Positions 1-8,259 of a stretch of 64,000 nt of DNA are shown here, piece by piece. Every line of letters begins with the position of its first letter. Positions within the stretch are counted from its first letter, which is position 1. The position numbers and the translations under genes are program-made. The DNA lies in assembly GCA_043585095.1 (NCBI GenBank), contig CP121321.1, positions 1,860,001-1,924,000 of the forward strand, given 5' to 3'. The DNA is from JANQIO01 sp043585095. Its GTDB lineage: Bacteria > Pseudomonadota > Gammaproteobacteria > Pseudomonadales > Halieaceae. Under the pieces are notes generated by a model, which ran no database searches, was not told the origin of the DNA, and worked only from the letters and a program-made list of their open reading frames with translations.

Positions 1-1
1 G

Positions 2-211
2 AGGCTGCATTTCTTTCACTCGCTGTATCATGCTGAGGAAGGCTATCTGGCCGCGGTCAATGAAAACCTCGGCATGTACATCGATATGCAAACGCGTCGC
101 AGCACAACGTTTAGCAAACAGCAGATGGAACGCTTCCAGGCGGAGCTGGAGCGGGGCCGTAGCTGCGGGGTCCCGGAGCAGGTCGGACGATGCCTGGGAA
201 TCAGGCGATAG
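2..211 (+). CDS. Acyl-CoA thioesterase family protein, C-terminal fragment
   Basis: The frame is open from the window edge to TAG at 209-211, giving the last 69 residues of a protein whose start lies outside. The visible part begins RLHFFHSLYHAEEGYLAA and continues with a polar alpha helix around EXLGMYIDMQTRRST-like residues. This is how hotdog-fold acyl-CoA thioesterases of the 4-hydroxybenzoyl-CoA type end (family knowledge). The next gene, an SDR, lies about 80 bp downstream on the same strand, so the two may be co-transcribed. The substrate cannot be judged from the fragment. Confidence 0.7.
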   Translation, partial: RLHFFHSLYHAEEGYLAAVNENLGMYIDMQTRRSTTFSKQQMERFQAELERGRSCGVPEQVGRCLGIRR

Positions 212-290
212 GGCCTGGCCGCGGTGGCTACTGCAGGGGCAAAGAAGAACATAAATCCAAACTCACAGATATAAGACAAAGGGGAACGAA

Positions 291-1058
291 ATGGGGAAGC
301 GTCTGGCAGATAAAACCGCGTTGGTAACGGGTGCCGGCAGCGGCCTGGGCGAAGCGACCGCCAAGCGGTTTGCGGAAGAAGGCGCCGCCGTGTTCGTAAC
401 GGACATCAATGAGAGTTCAGTGCAGCGCGTTGCCGCCGAAATCGGTGAGCAGGCTACCCCGCTTTATCAGGACGTCACTGACGAGGCGGGCTGGGACGCG
501 CTGATAGACCACATTATGTCGGTCGGCGCGTTGGACGTCGCCGTCAATAACGCAGGCGTTGCGCTAACCGGCAGCGTTGAGGACGCGACGCTGGCTGACT
601 GGCGTCGCACTCAGGCAGTCAACATGGAGTCCGTGTTCATGGGCACACGGGCCGCCGTGCGCGCTATGAAAGCCGGCAACGGGGGTTCTATCATCAACAT
701 CAGCTCCATCGAAGGCCTGATCGGTGAACCCAAAGCCGCCGCATACAACGCCAGCAAAGGCGGCGTGCGCATTTTCACCAAGTCCGCCGCACTACACTGC
801 GCCGAGCAGGGCTACAATATTCGCGTCAACTCGGTGCACCCAGGCTTTATTTTAACGCCGATGGTTGAACAGGGGCTGGCTCAAGTTGATCCAGACCAGA
901 TCGAGGAGCTCACGGCCACCTTTTTGGCCAAGATCCCGCTGGCTGAGATGGGGTTGCCGTTGGATATCGCCAATGGCTGTCTGTTTTTAGCTTCAGATGA
1001 ATCGCGCTATATGACCGGGGCGGAGTTGGTAATAGATGGTGGTTACACAGCCCAGTAA
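291..1058 (+). CDS. SDR family NAD(P)-dependent oxidoreductase
   Basis: A 255-residue classical short-chain dehydrogenase/reductase. The nucleotide-binding motif TGAGSGLG is at about residues 14-21, NNAG at about 86-89, and the catalytic Ser (NISSIEG) and YNASK are at about 142-160. The acidic residue after strand beta-2 (FVTDIN) suggests NAD rather than NADP. The start follows a purine-rich AGGGGAACGA. The C-terminus GAELVIDGGYTAQ is typical of the family. The patatin-like gene starts inside its last 23 bases, so the two are probably translationally coupled. Family members oxidise cyclic alcohols or 3-hydroxysteroids; the substrate here is not defined. Confidence 0.93.
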   Translation: MGKRLADKTALVTGAGSGLGEATAKRFAEEGAAVFVTDINESSVQRVAAEIGEQATPLYQDVTDEAGWDALIDHIMSVGALDVAVNNAGVALTGSVEDATLADWRRTQAVNMESVFMGTRAAVRAMKAGNGGSIINISSIEGLIGEPKAAAYNASKGGVRIFTKSAALHCAEQGYNIRVNSVHPGFILTPMVEQGLAQVDPDQIEELTATFLAKIPLAEMGLPLDIANGCLFLASDESRYMTGAELVIDGGYTAQ

Positions 1059-2274
1059 CGCCAAACCCGCTCTGGTGCTCTCGGGCGGCGGCGCCCGGGC
1101 GGCCTACCAGGTAGGGGTTCTGAAAGCGCTGGCAGAGATTCTGCCCGATGGCGCGGGTAACCCGTTTCCGATTATCTGCGGCACCAGTGCAGGCGCGATC
1201 AACGCGGTCACCCTGGCGGCCTACGAAGGTAGCTTCCGTGACGCGGTTGCCGAGCTCGAGTCGATCTGGCGCTCTTTGGATCCGGGCTCGGTTTACCGCT
1301 ATGGCTGGTGGGAAGTACTGCGCGGAGCCGGTCGAGTCGCCGGCTCCCTGTTCAATCAAGGCGTTGGCCTGGACCGCCCTATTGCCCTGCTCGACAACTC
1401 GCCGCTGCGGGAGTTGATCGAAAAGAATGTGCATTTTGAGAAACTCGATCGGGCTATCGCCCGCGGTGATCTCGATGCCATCAGCATTACCGCTATGGGC
1501 TACGGCAGCGGACGCTCTGTGGCGTTTTTCCAGGGCAAGACCGACCTCAGGGGCTGGCGCCGCTACCGCAGGATTGGGCGCCCCGCTCTGCTGAACGCGG
1601 ACCATCTGATGGCGTCTTCTGCCATCCCGACTCTTTTCCCGACAACCAAAATTGAGCACGAATATTTTGGTGACGGCGCGTTGCGACAGCTGTCGCCTAT
1701 CAGTCCCGCCCTCCACCTGGGCGCAGACAGAGTCTTCATTATCGGTGTCAGTGGTAACCGTGCTCGGAAAGGCATTGAGGCGCCGCGCACGCGTCACTCG
1801 CCATCCATCGCTCAGGTCATTGGACAAATGCTCAACAGTGCTTTTGTCGACAGCCTCGAGGGCGATATTGAGCACCTAGAGCGTATCAACAGGCTGGTCG
1901 CGATGATTCCACCCGAACGCCGAGCCGCAGAAGGCATACCCCTGCGGCACGTGTCCAATCTGGTGATCTGGCCCTCTGAAGAGCTGGATAAAATTGCCGG
2001 CCGCAAAGTTCGCTACCTGCCGAGCAGCCTGCGACTGTTTCTGCGCAGCACCGGCGCGACCACCAGCGGCGGCGGTGCCGCAGCCGCAAGCTATTTGCTG
2101 TTTGCGCAGCCTTTTGTCGACGAAGTGATCGCGCTGGGATACCGCGACGCCATGTGGGAAGCCAGTGCCATGCGCGCCTTTTTTAGCACCACCCACGGCG
2201 CTGAGGCTGGCGGGAAACTCAAGCGACGCCTGCGTAAACCATCGCGACAGAAAGAAAAACCGGAGCTGGAATAA
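1036..2274 (+). CDS. Patatin-like phospholipase family protein
   Basis: A 412-residue patatin-fold lipid acyl hydrolase. Seen near the N-terminus are the oxyanion-hole glycine run LSGGGARAAYQVGVL and the nucleophile elbow GTSAG. The second dyad residue is in GDGALRQLSP (Asp of the D-G-A motif). No signal peptide is visible, so it is probably cytoplasmic or membrane-peripheral. The C-terminus is very basic (KLKRRLRKPSRQKEK), which may help membrane contact. Its ATG lies 23 bp inside the upstream SDR gene. It converges on the RND pump gene, with 31 bp between stops. The lipid substrate is unknown. Confidence 0.93.
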   Translation: MVVTQPSNAKPALVLSGGGARAAYQVGVLKALAEILPDGAGNPFPIICGTSAGAINAVTLAAYEGSFRDAVAELESIWRSLDPGSVYRYGWWEVLRGAGRVAGSLFNQGVGLDRPIALLDNSPLRELIEKNVHFEKLDRAIARGDLDAISITAMGYGSGRSVAFFQGKTDLRGWRRYRRIGRPALLNADHLMASSAIPTLFPTTKIEHEYFGDGALRQLSPISPALHLGADRVFIIGVSGNRARKGIEAPRTRHSPSIAQVIGQMLNSAFVDSLEGDIEHLERINRLVAMIPPERRAAEGIPLRHVSNLVIWPSEELDKIAGRKVRYLPSSLRLFLRSTGATTSGGGAAAASYLLFAQPFVDEVIALGYRDAMWEASAMRAFFSTTHGAEAGGKLKRRLRKPSRQKEKPELE

Positions 2275-2305
2275 AGGCTGACAAATCCGCTACGCAATAC
2301 CTTGC

Positions 2306-5300
2306 CTAGCTACCTGCCAGTTCCTGCTCCAGCTCTTTCGCCACCGTACCCGGCGCTGTCGTGTTTTTGGCCAGCAGTTTATATGCGACCGGCACGGCGA
2401 ACAGCGTAATCACGCTGGAGACCGCCACGCCACACATCACCACAATGCCAATCACCATTCGCGATTCAAAGCCCGGACCCATGCTGACCACTAGCGGCAC
2501 GGCGCCAAAGATTGTGGTGAAGCCGGTCATCAAAATGGGCCGCAGGCGAAACGCGGCACCATTGATAATGGACTCGTCGAAGGACTTTCCCGAGTCGCGC
2601 AGCTGGTTAATGAACTCGACAATGAGAATGCCGTTTTTGGTGGCGAGCCCGACCAACATGATCAGACCCACCTGGCTGAAAATATTGAGCGTTTGCCCAA
2701 ACAGCAGCAGCCCGCCCAGCCCCCCCACCAGCGCCAATGGCACTGTCATCAAAATCACAAAGGGGTGCACGTAGGACTCGAACTGCGCTGCCATCACCAG
2801 AAAGACAACCAGCAGCGCCAGCGCAAAGATAAACAGCACCGACCGTCCTGCTTCTTTGTATTCCAGTGACTCGCCTTTAAAGTCTACGCTGGCCTCCTTC
2901 GGCAGGTTGTCGCGTACCCAGGTTTCCAGCCAATCCAACGCTTCGCCAAGACTACTGCCATCGGCGAGGTTCGATGACAGCGTAATAGCTCGCACCCGAT
3001 TGTAGCGGTTGAGATTACCCGCATCGGCCTGCTCTACTAGAGTCACCAGATTAGACAAAGGGATCAGTTCGGTACTGGAAGCAGATCGCACATAAATATT
3101 GCGCATGTCGGTTAGCGACCGCTGGTTCTCGCGCTCACCTTCCAGAATCACATCGTATTCCTTACCGCCCATTACGAAGGTGGTCACCTGGCGGCTTCCC
3201 ATCAGCGTCTCCAGCGTGCGAGAGATATCAAGCAGACTTACACCAAGATCGCCAGCTCGGTCACGGTCAATGCGCACGCGCAGCTGCGGCTTGGTCGGCT
3301 TGAAGTCCGAGTCGGCACCCACAAACATCGGATTGTCCTGCACCGCCAACATGAGCTGCTGCTGCCAGTCTGCCAGGTCTTCGTAGGTATTGCCGCCAAT
3401 GACGAACTGCACCGGCGGGTTCGAGCCAGTGCCCAGGGCGCGCTGGGCTCTGGCGAAAATGCGCGCGCCGGGTATATCCGCGACCCGCGACCTGACGTCG
3501 GCCAGAATCGCAGCGGTGCTGCGGCGTCCGCTATCCCAGGGCTCCAGCACCAGAATGGAAATTGCGCCATTAAATGCCTCGCCCGCACCCCAGGTCGGGG
3601 CGCGTATCAAAGAGCGCTTGATATCACCTGCATCGACTAACGGCAAAAGTCGCTCTTCGATCTTCAAAAGCTGGCGCACGGTGTAGTCAAACGAAGAGCC
3701 CTCTGGCGCCTGAATGATCATAAACAAAATGCCGCGATCTTCGCTGGGCGCGTACTCCTTGGGCACTTTCTGGAACAGCCACCCCGTGGCGATGATGCTG
3801 GTAATCAGTACAAGCACGGTTAACAATGGCGCGCGCAGCACTGACGTCAGCGCCCTGCGATAGGCCTGTTCCAATGCACCGGTGAGCCCATCGACAAAGT
3901 CAGCAAGGCGATTATGGGTGCTGGCATTGGTGAGCAAGCGCGAGCAGATAACCGGCGCGAGGGTCAGCGCCACGATGGTAGAAAATGTCACCGCTACCGC
4001 CATAGCCACTGCGAACTCACTGAACAGTCGACCCAGATTGCCCTGCAAGAAAGTAATCGGCACGAATACGGCAATCAGCACGGCGGTGGTGGCAATGACC
4101 GCAAAACCGACCTGACGACTACCGCGATAAGCCGCCACCAGCGGCGTCTCACCCTTAGCCAGGCGCCGGTGAATGTTCTCCAATACCACAATACAGTCGT
4201 CCACCACTAAACCGATGGACAGGACCAAAGCAAGCAAAGTCAGCAGGTTAAGGCTGTAACCGAACGCCCACAGCAGGGTGAAACTCGAGATCAGCGAAAT
4301 AGGTACCGTTGCGGCGGGAACTAACACGCTGCGGGGGTCGCCCAGAAACAGGAAGATGACCAGCACAACCAGAATCGCTGCAATGGCGAGCGTGCGATAA
4401 ACCTCTTTAACGGCAGCCTCAACAAACAGGGACTTATCGTAGCTTTTGATAATGCGCATGCCATCGGGCAAGGTCGCATTGATTCTATCGACTTCGGCAT
4501 TCACGGCCCGGGACACCGTTAGCGCGTTGGCCGTGCTTTGCTTGACGATACCCATGCCGACCATGGACTCGCCGTTGCCACGGAACAGGCTGCGTCGCTC
4601 TGCGCTTCCCAGTTCGACACGCGCTATATCGCCCAGTCGAACCAAATGGCCGTCTTCACCACGGCGCAGCACCAGCTGTCGAAAATCGTCTGCGGTTTGA
4701 TAGGCGCGCTCCACGCGTATCACAAAATCCCGCTCGACGCTTTGCAAGGTCCCAGCAGGCAGCTCGATATTCTCGCGCCGCACGGCTTCCTCCACATCTG
4801 CCACCGTCATGCCACGAGCAACCAGGGCGTTGCGGTCAAGCCAGATGCGCATTGAATAGACCTGCTCACCGGATACGCGCACTCTCGCCACGCCATCTAA
4901 TGCAGAGAAGCGATCCTCCAGATATCGACGCACAAAATCTGTCAGCTCCAAAGCGGTCATGGTGGGTTCGACCAGATGCACCCAATAGACGACTGTGTCA
5001 TCGTCCCCCGCCTTCTCGACCTCAGGCGGATCAGCTTCTTCAGGCAGTGAATCCAGCACCCTGGATACGCGGTCGCGAACGTCGTTCGCCGCGTTGTCGA
5101 TATCTCGGCCTAAACGAAACTCAATGCGAATATTGGAGCGGCCATCCTGAGAGGTGGACGACACGCTCTTGATACCTTCGATGCCGGCGATTCGGTCCTC
5201 AATTACCTCGGTGATCTTGTTCTCGACCACTGCGGCAGACGCCCCTGGGTACAGAGTCGAAACGCCGACCACGGCGGGTTCGATATCGGGGTACTCTCTC

Positions 5301-5401
5301 AAGGGCAAACGATCGAAAGAAATGACACCGAAGGCCACTAATAGCGCACAAAACACCGTAGCAAACACGGGTCGCTTAACCGAGGTATCCGAAATCCACA
5401 T
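2306..5401 (-). CDS. Efflux RND transporter permease subunit (HAE1-like)
   Basis: A 1031-residue inner-membrane RND pump, the normal length for the AcrB/MexB superfamily. The N-terminus MWISDTSVKRPVFATV is the usual TM1 start. The TM4 motif GLVVDDCIVVLENI carries the paired aspartates of the proton relay. Twelve hydrophobic segments surround two large periplasmic loops in the usual order. It follows the adaptor gene by 21 bp on the same strand. No outer-membrane channel gene is visible nearby, so it would have to use a TolC-like protein encoded elsewhere (inference). The substrate is unknown. Confidence 0.96.
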   Translation of the reverse strand: MWISDTSVKRPVFATVFCALLVAFGVISFDRLPLREYPDIEPAVVGVSTLYPGASAAVVENKITEVIEDRIAGIEGIKSVSSTSQDGRSNIRIEFRLGRDIDNAANDVRDRVSRVLDSLPEEADPPEVEKAGDDDTVVYWVHLVEPTMTALELTDFVRRYLEDRFSALDGVARVRVSGEQVYSMRIWLDRNALVARGMTVADVEEAVRRENIELPAGTLQSVERDFVIRVERAYQTADDFRQLVLRRGEDGHLVRLGDIARVELGSAERRSLFRGNGESMVGMGIVKQSTANALTVSRAVNAEVDRINATLPDGMRIIKSYDKSLFVEAAVKEVYRTLAIAAILVVLVIFLFLGDPRSVLVPAATVPISLISSFTLLWAFGYSLNLLTLLALVLSIGLVVDDCIVVLENIHRRLAKGETPLVAAYRGSRQVGFAVIATTAVLIAVFVPITFLQGNLGRLFSEFAVAMAVAVTFSTIVALTLAPVICSRLLTNASTHNRLADFVDGLTGALEQAYRRALTSVLRAPLLTVLVLITSIIATGWLFQKVPKEYAPSEDRGILFMIIQAPEGSSFDYTVRQLLKIEERLLPLVDAGDIKRSLIRAPTWGAGEAFNGAISILVLEPWDSGRRSTAAILADVRSRVADIPGARIFARAQRALGTGSNPPVQFVIGGNTYEDLADWQQQLMLAVQDNPMFVGADSDFKPTKPQLRVRIDRDRAGDLGVSLLDISRTLETLMGSRQVTTFVMGGKEYDVILEGERENQRSLTDMRNIYVRSASSTELIPLSNLVTLVEQADAGNLNRYNRVRAITLSSNLADGSSLGEALDWLETWVRDNLPKEASVDFKGESLEYKEAGRSVLFIFALALLVVFLVMAAQFESYVHPFVILMTVPLALVGGLGGLLLFGQTLNIFSQVGLIMLVGLATKNGILIVEFINQLRDSGKSFDESIINGAAFRLRPILMTGFTTIFGAVPLVVSMGPGFESRMVIGIVVMCGVAVSSVITLFAVPVAYKLLAKNTTAPGTVAKELEQELAGS

Positions 5402-5422
5402 AGACCTTCTCCTCAGCTATGC

Positions 5423-6463
5423 TCAGCTTTCAACAATACGAATGCTGGCGGTATTGCCACGCAGCCTGGCAACGCCGTCACGCACGATGCGGTCGCCCTC
5501 TTCCAGACCGTCGGTGACCTCGACCCAGCCCGGCCTGCGATCACCAATCTCAATAAAAGTCCGCGTCGCACTATCGCCGTCAATCACCCAGACATAATGA
5601 TCCGTCGCGCGAGAGATCAGGCTTTCTTCAGGCACCAGCAGCGCTGGACGCTCTTCGCCGAGTAGAGTCACCTGCATCAGCATGCCGGGCTTTAATCGGC
5701 CGTCGCTATTCTCGAATACTGCGCGCGCCGCTATAGATCGATTTACCGGATCGACTCGACTATCCACGGCGACAACCTTACCGCTAAAAGCGTCGATATA
5801 CGCCGCGGTCGTTGCTTCGATTTCCTGGCCCACCTTCAAAAATCGCAGGAACCGTCCTGGCACCGTAAAATCCATCCTCATCCGGGAGATATCATCCAGG
5901 GTGGTGATGGTCTGGCCAGGCTCCACCAACGCGCCGGGGCTCACCGTACGCAGGCCCAACACGCCGTCAAATGGCGCACGGATTGTGCGGTCATCTATTT
6001 GCGCTTTTTCACGGGCAATTCGACTTCGTGCTATCGCAGCCTGCGTTCGGCGTTGGTCCAGTTCAGTTTGCGCAACCTGATTCTGTCGAGCCAGGTTTTC
6101 CAGTCGTGCCACTTCGCGCTTTTGCTCATCCAGAAATTCCATCTGCTCCTGCAGCGCGGCTTGCTCCTCGTCCTGTTGCAGCGTTACCAGAAGATCGCCG
6201 GCCTTTACACGCTGACCGTCTTCAAAATGCAGCTTTGCTATGGTTTCAGCGACACTCGCGGTTAGCGTGATGGACTCCCGTGCGGTCAGCGTTCCCAGCG
6301 CCTCCACGCGGCTCTGAAACGGCGTCAGCGCCAGCTTCCATTCCGACACGGGCGCCGGGGTGCTGGCCGGGCGCGTCCCGGCATCCTCGGCTGCATCGCC
6401 TAGCCAAACCCAACCCACCGCGGCCAGCGCTGCGGCCAACACGATCGCTATTACTGCGCGCAT
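5423..6463 (-). CDS. Efflux RND transporter periplasmic adaptor subunit
   Basis: A 346-residue membrane-fusion protein. It has an N-terminal membrane anchor (residues ~3-21), a lipoyl/barrel-sandwich region (TASVAETIAKLHFEDGQRVK), a coiled-coil hairpin rich in Gln/Glu/Arg (~residues 105-160), and the returning lipoyl half (IRAPFDGVLGLRTVSPGALV). A beta-barrel and membrane-proximal domain follow. The start codon overlaps the upstream DUF1080 stop as TAATG, so translation is probably coupled. Adaptors of this family link the RND pump to an outer-membrane channel. It belongs to one minus-strand operon with the pump. Confidence 0.95.
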   Translation of the reverse strand: MRAVIAIVLAAALAAVGWVWLGDAAEDAGTRPASTPAPVSEWKLALTPFQSRVEALGTLTARESITLTASVAETIAKLHFEDGQRVKAGDLLVTLQQDEEQAALQEQMEFLDEQKREVARLENLARQNQVAQTELDQRRTQAAIARSRIAREKAQIDDRTIRAPFDGVLGLRTVSPGALVEPGQTITTLDDISRMRMDFTVPGRFLRFLKVGQEIEATTAAYIDAFSGKVVAVDSRVDPVNRSIAARAVFENSDGRLKPGMLMQVTLLGEERPALLVPEESLISRATDHYVWVIDGDSATRTFIEIGDRRPGWVEVTDGLEEGDRIVRDGVARLRGNTASIRIVES

Positions 6464-7002
6464 TAATCCTCCAAAGGTGTAAGCACGATGTTTCTAAAGG
6501 CAACTTTGCCCTTCTCAAAATGCTGAAGCGCAATCCAGCCCGGCGCCGTGTCCGCATCACTGAGCCTTGCGGTCACGACACCATTAATTCTCAATTCAAT
6601 ACCAGAGCCACGCGCGGTGACCTCGAGTCGACTCCAACGGCCAATGGTATCCACCTGCGCTAACGGTGGCATCGCTTTAAAGACGATTGCGCCCGTGCGC
6701 GCATCCTGGCGAGGGTGTTGATCCCAAATGTTGAGTTCATAGCATGAGGTCGGGTGTATACGGGTCTTGACCTGACAGCGGATGAATACGCCGGAATTCA
6801 CCCCAGCGTCAGCAAGAAACTCCAGAGACAGACTGAAATCGCCAAAGCGGGATTGACTGATCAGATAGCTATCCCCATCACCCTCTGCAATGATCATGGC
6901 CTCCTGCACTCGCCACAGGTCTTTACCTTCAACCTGCCAGCCCGACAGGGAGACCCCATCGAACAGCACCGTGGCTGCCAGCATAAGCGCGGCAAGCTTC
7001 AA
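6463..7002 (-). CDS. DUF1080 (3-keto-disaccharide hydrolase-like) protein
   Basis: A 179-residue jelly-roll protein of the DUF1080 family. Seen are FDGVSLSGWQ at the start, a central NSGVFIRCQ and YELNIWDQHP, and RWSRLEVTARGSGIELRING near the end. Known members bind or cleave 3-keto-glucosides, mostly in Bacteroidetes and Planctomycetes. The chosen start is TTG (7000-7002), overlapping the GGDEF-like stop as TTGA; an in-frame ATG at 6984 would shorten it by six residues. The short hydrophobic N-terminus (KLAALMLAATVLF) may be a minimal signal peptide. It sits between a signalling-like membrane protein and an RND adaptor, an unusual setting for this family. Confidence 0.85.
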   Translation of the reverse strand: MKLAALMLAATVLFDGVSLSGWQVEGKDLWRVQEAMIIAEGDGDSYLISQSRFGDFSLSLEFLADAGVNSGVFIRCQVKTRIHPTSCYELNIWDQHPRQDARTGAIVFKAMPPLAQVDTIGRWSRLEVTARGSGIELRINGVVTARLSDADTAPGWIALQHFEKGKVAFRNIVLTPLED

Positions 7003-8051
7003 AGGGTGTTGCTCAGGCAGCGGTTTCCGCCGTCCTCTCGCGCACGCTGCAATGCATCGCGTGCTGAATCGATCATGTTATTTGGGGCAAGCGCTGAGGT
7101 AGCGGCCGCAGTACAGAACCCTACGCTCACCGTCACACGCTGCATGTCGGTTTCTGTAATGGCAATATCAAGCGTCTCCATGACCTTTCTAAATCGCTCA
7201 ACTAAATGCCCCATGCCATTGCCGCCATCGATCATCAGGATACACAGCAGATTCTCGTCAAATCGTCCCAGATCATCATTGCCACGACGCAGACAATAGC
7301 GCAGCGCATCGGCGACCCCGAGCAAGCAACGCTCGGATGCCTGCGTGCCAAAATCTGTCTGTAACCGCTGGAAGTTGTCTACTGCAACCAAAGCGAGACT
7401 GCAGTGCGCACCCTCCGCTGCCGCTTTGGCAATACCTTCCGTCAGCGCCTGCTGGAAAGCCCCTGGCTGCAAAAGCCCCGTCAACGGATCGTGTAAGGCA
7501 TCTTCACCCTCCGGATGCGCAGCTTGCGAGCGGGCCATCAGGTCGTAGTAAGCAAGTAGCCAGTTCATCGACACCAGCATCAACAGAAGCACCGCCACGC
7601 GCATGGAGAAACGCGTCTCCTGAGGAAAGTCCGGGTCCGGCACCAGTCCACCTGTTAGATGCTGTGACAACACCAACAACAAAAAAGCACCAGTTAAAAT
7701 GGTCACATTGCGGGCTACGCGCTTGCCGAGCATCAGTCCTGCAATCAGCGGAAGCATGACGCCCGCATAAACTACCGAACCGCCCAGGCCGTCAGACATC
7801 CAACTGAGGCTGGCATAGACAAAAAACGCGATCCCCAGCACTGCAAAACCACCAATATCCGCGCTGGCGTCGTCTTGGACACGAACGGTAACGCCAAACA
7901 ACCCCGCCGCACACATTGCCGCGATGCCCGTGGCTGCCACCGCGAGCTCACCAGCAACGACAACGCGCAGCGTCATGGCAATAACGATAAATACCGCCAA
8001 AGTCAGCGCCGTGTTTTTCACGATTGTGGCGCGGGAGAAAGGTCTATTCAC
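6999..8051 (-). CDS. Membrane protein with degenerate GGDEF domain
   Basis: A 350-residue protein starting at GTG. The first ~175 residues hold six hydrophobic segments (MASE-like in layout). A GGDEF-type domain follows, recognisable from DALHDPLTGLLQPGAFQQAL and from VTVSVGFCTA. The signature loop reads GRFDENLLC instead of GRxGGDEFxx, so the two glycines and the catalytic acidic pattern are lost. By family knowledge such domains do not make cyclic-di-GMP; they may bind GTP or act as partners. The last bases overlap the DUF1080 start. It is the first gene of the four-gene minus operon and diverges from the carrier at 8260. Confidence 0.88.
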   Translation of the reverse strand: MNRPFSRATIVKNTALTLAVFIVIAMTLRVVVAGELAVAATGIAAMCAAGLFGVTVRVQDDASADIGGFAVLGIAFFVYASLSWMSDGLGGSVVYAGVMLPLIAGLMLGKRVARNVTILTGAFLLLVLSQHLTGGLVPDPDFPQETRFSMRVAVLLLMLVSMNWLLAYYDLMARSQAAHPEGEDALHDPLTGLLQPGAFQQALTEGIAKAAAEGAHCSLALVAVDNFQRLQTDFGTQASERCLLGVADALRYCLRRGNDDLGRFDENLLCILMIDGGNGMGHLVERFRKVMETLDIAITETDMQRVTVSVGFCTAAATSALAPNNMIDSARDALQRAREDGGNRCLSNTL

Positions 8052-8259
8052 AAATGCGTCCGGTTTTGTAGTCGGTTTTTATCAGCAGATGGCCCAGTGC
8101 GGCATTGTAGCAAGGCTGATGGCTTTGCTGACATCTATTCAGAAGCTGCTCAAAAATCTGTCCAGCACGTCGGGCTGGAGCGCCCTAACATTCACTTGTG
8201 AGGTTGCGGGAATACAAGGCAGACTTAGCGCGCTGCAGTCATTGCGTATCAGGTATTCC

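Noticed and set aside
7924..8259. Longer start for the nucleotide-exchanger-like gene
   Set aside because: The extension overlaps the divergent GGDEF-like gene and encodes sequence unlike the transporter family.
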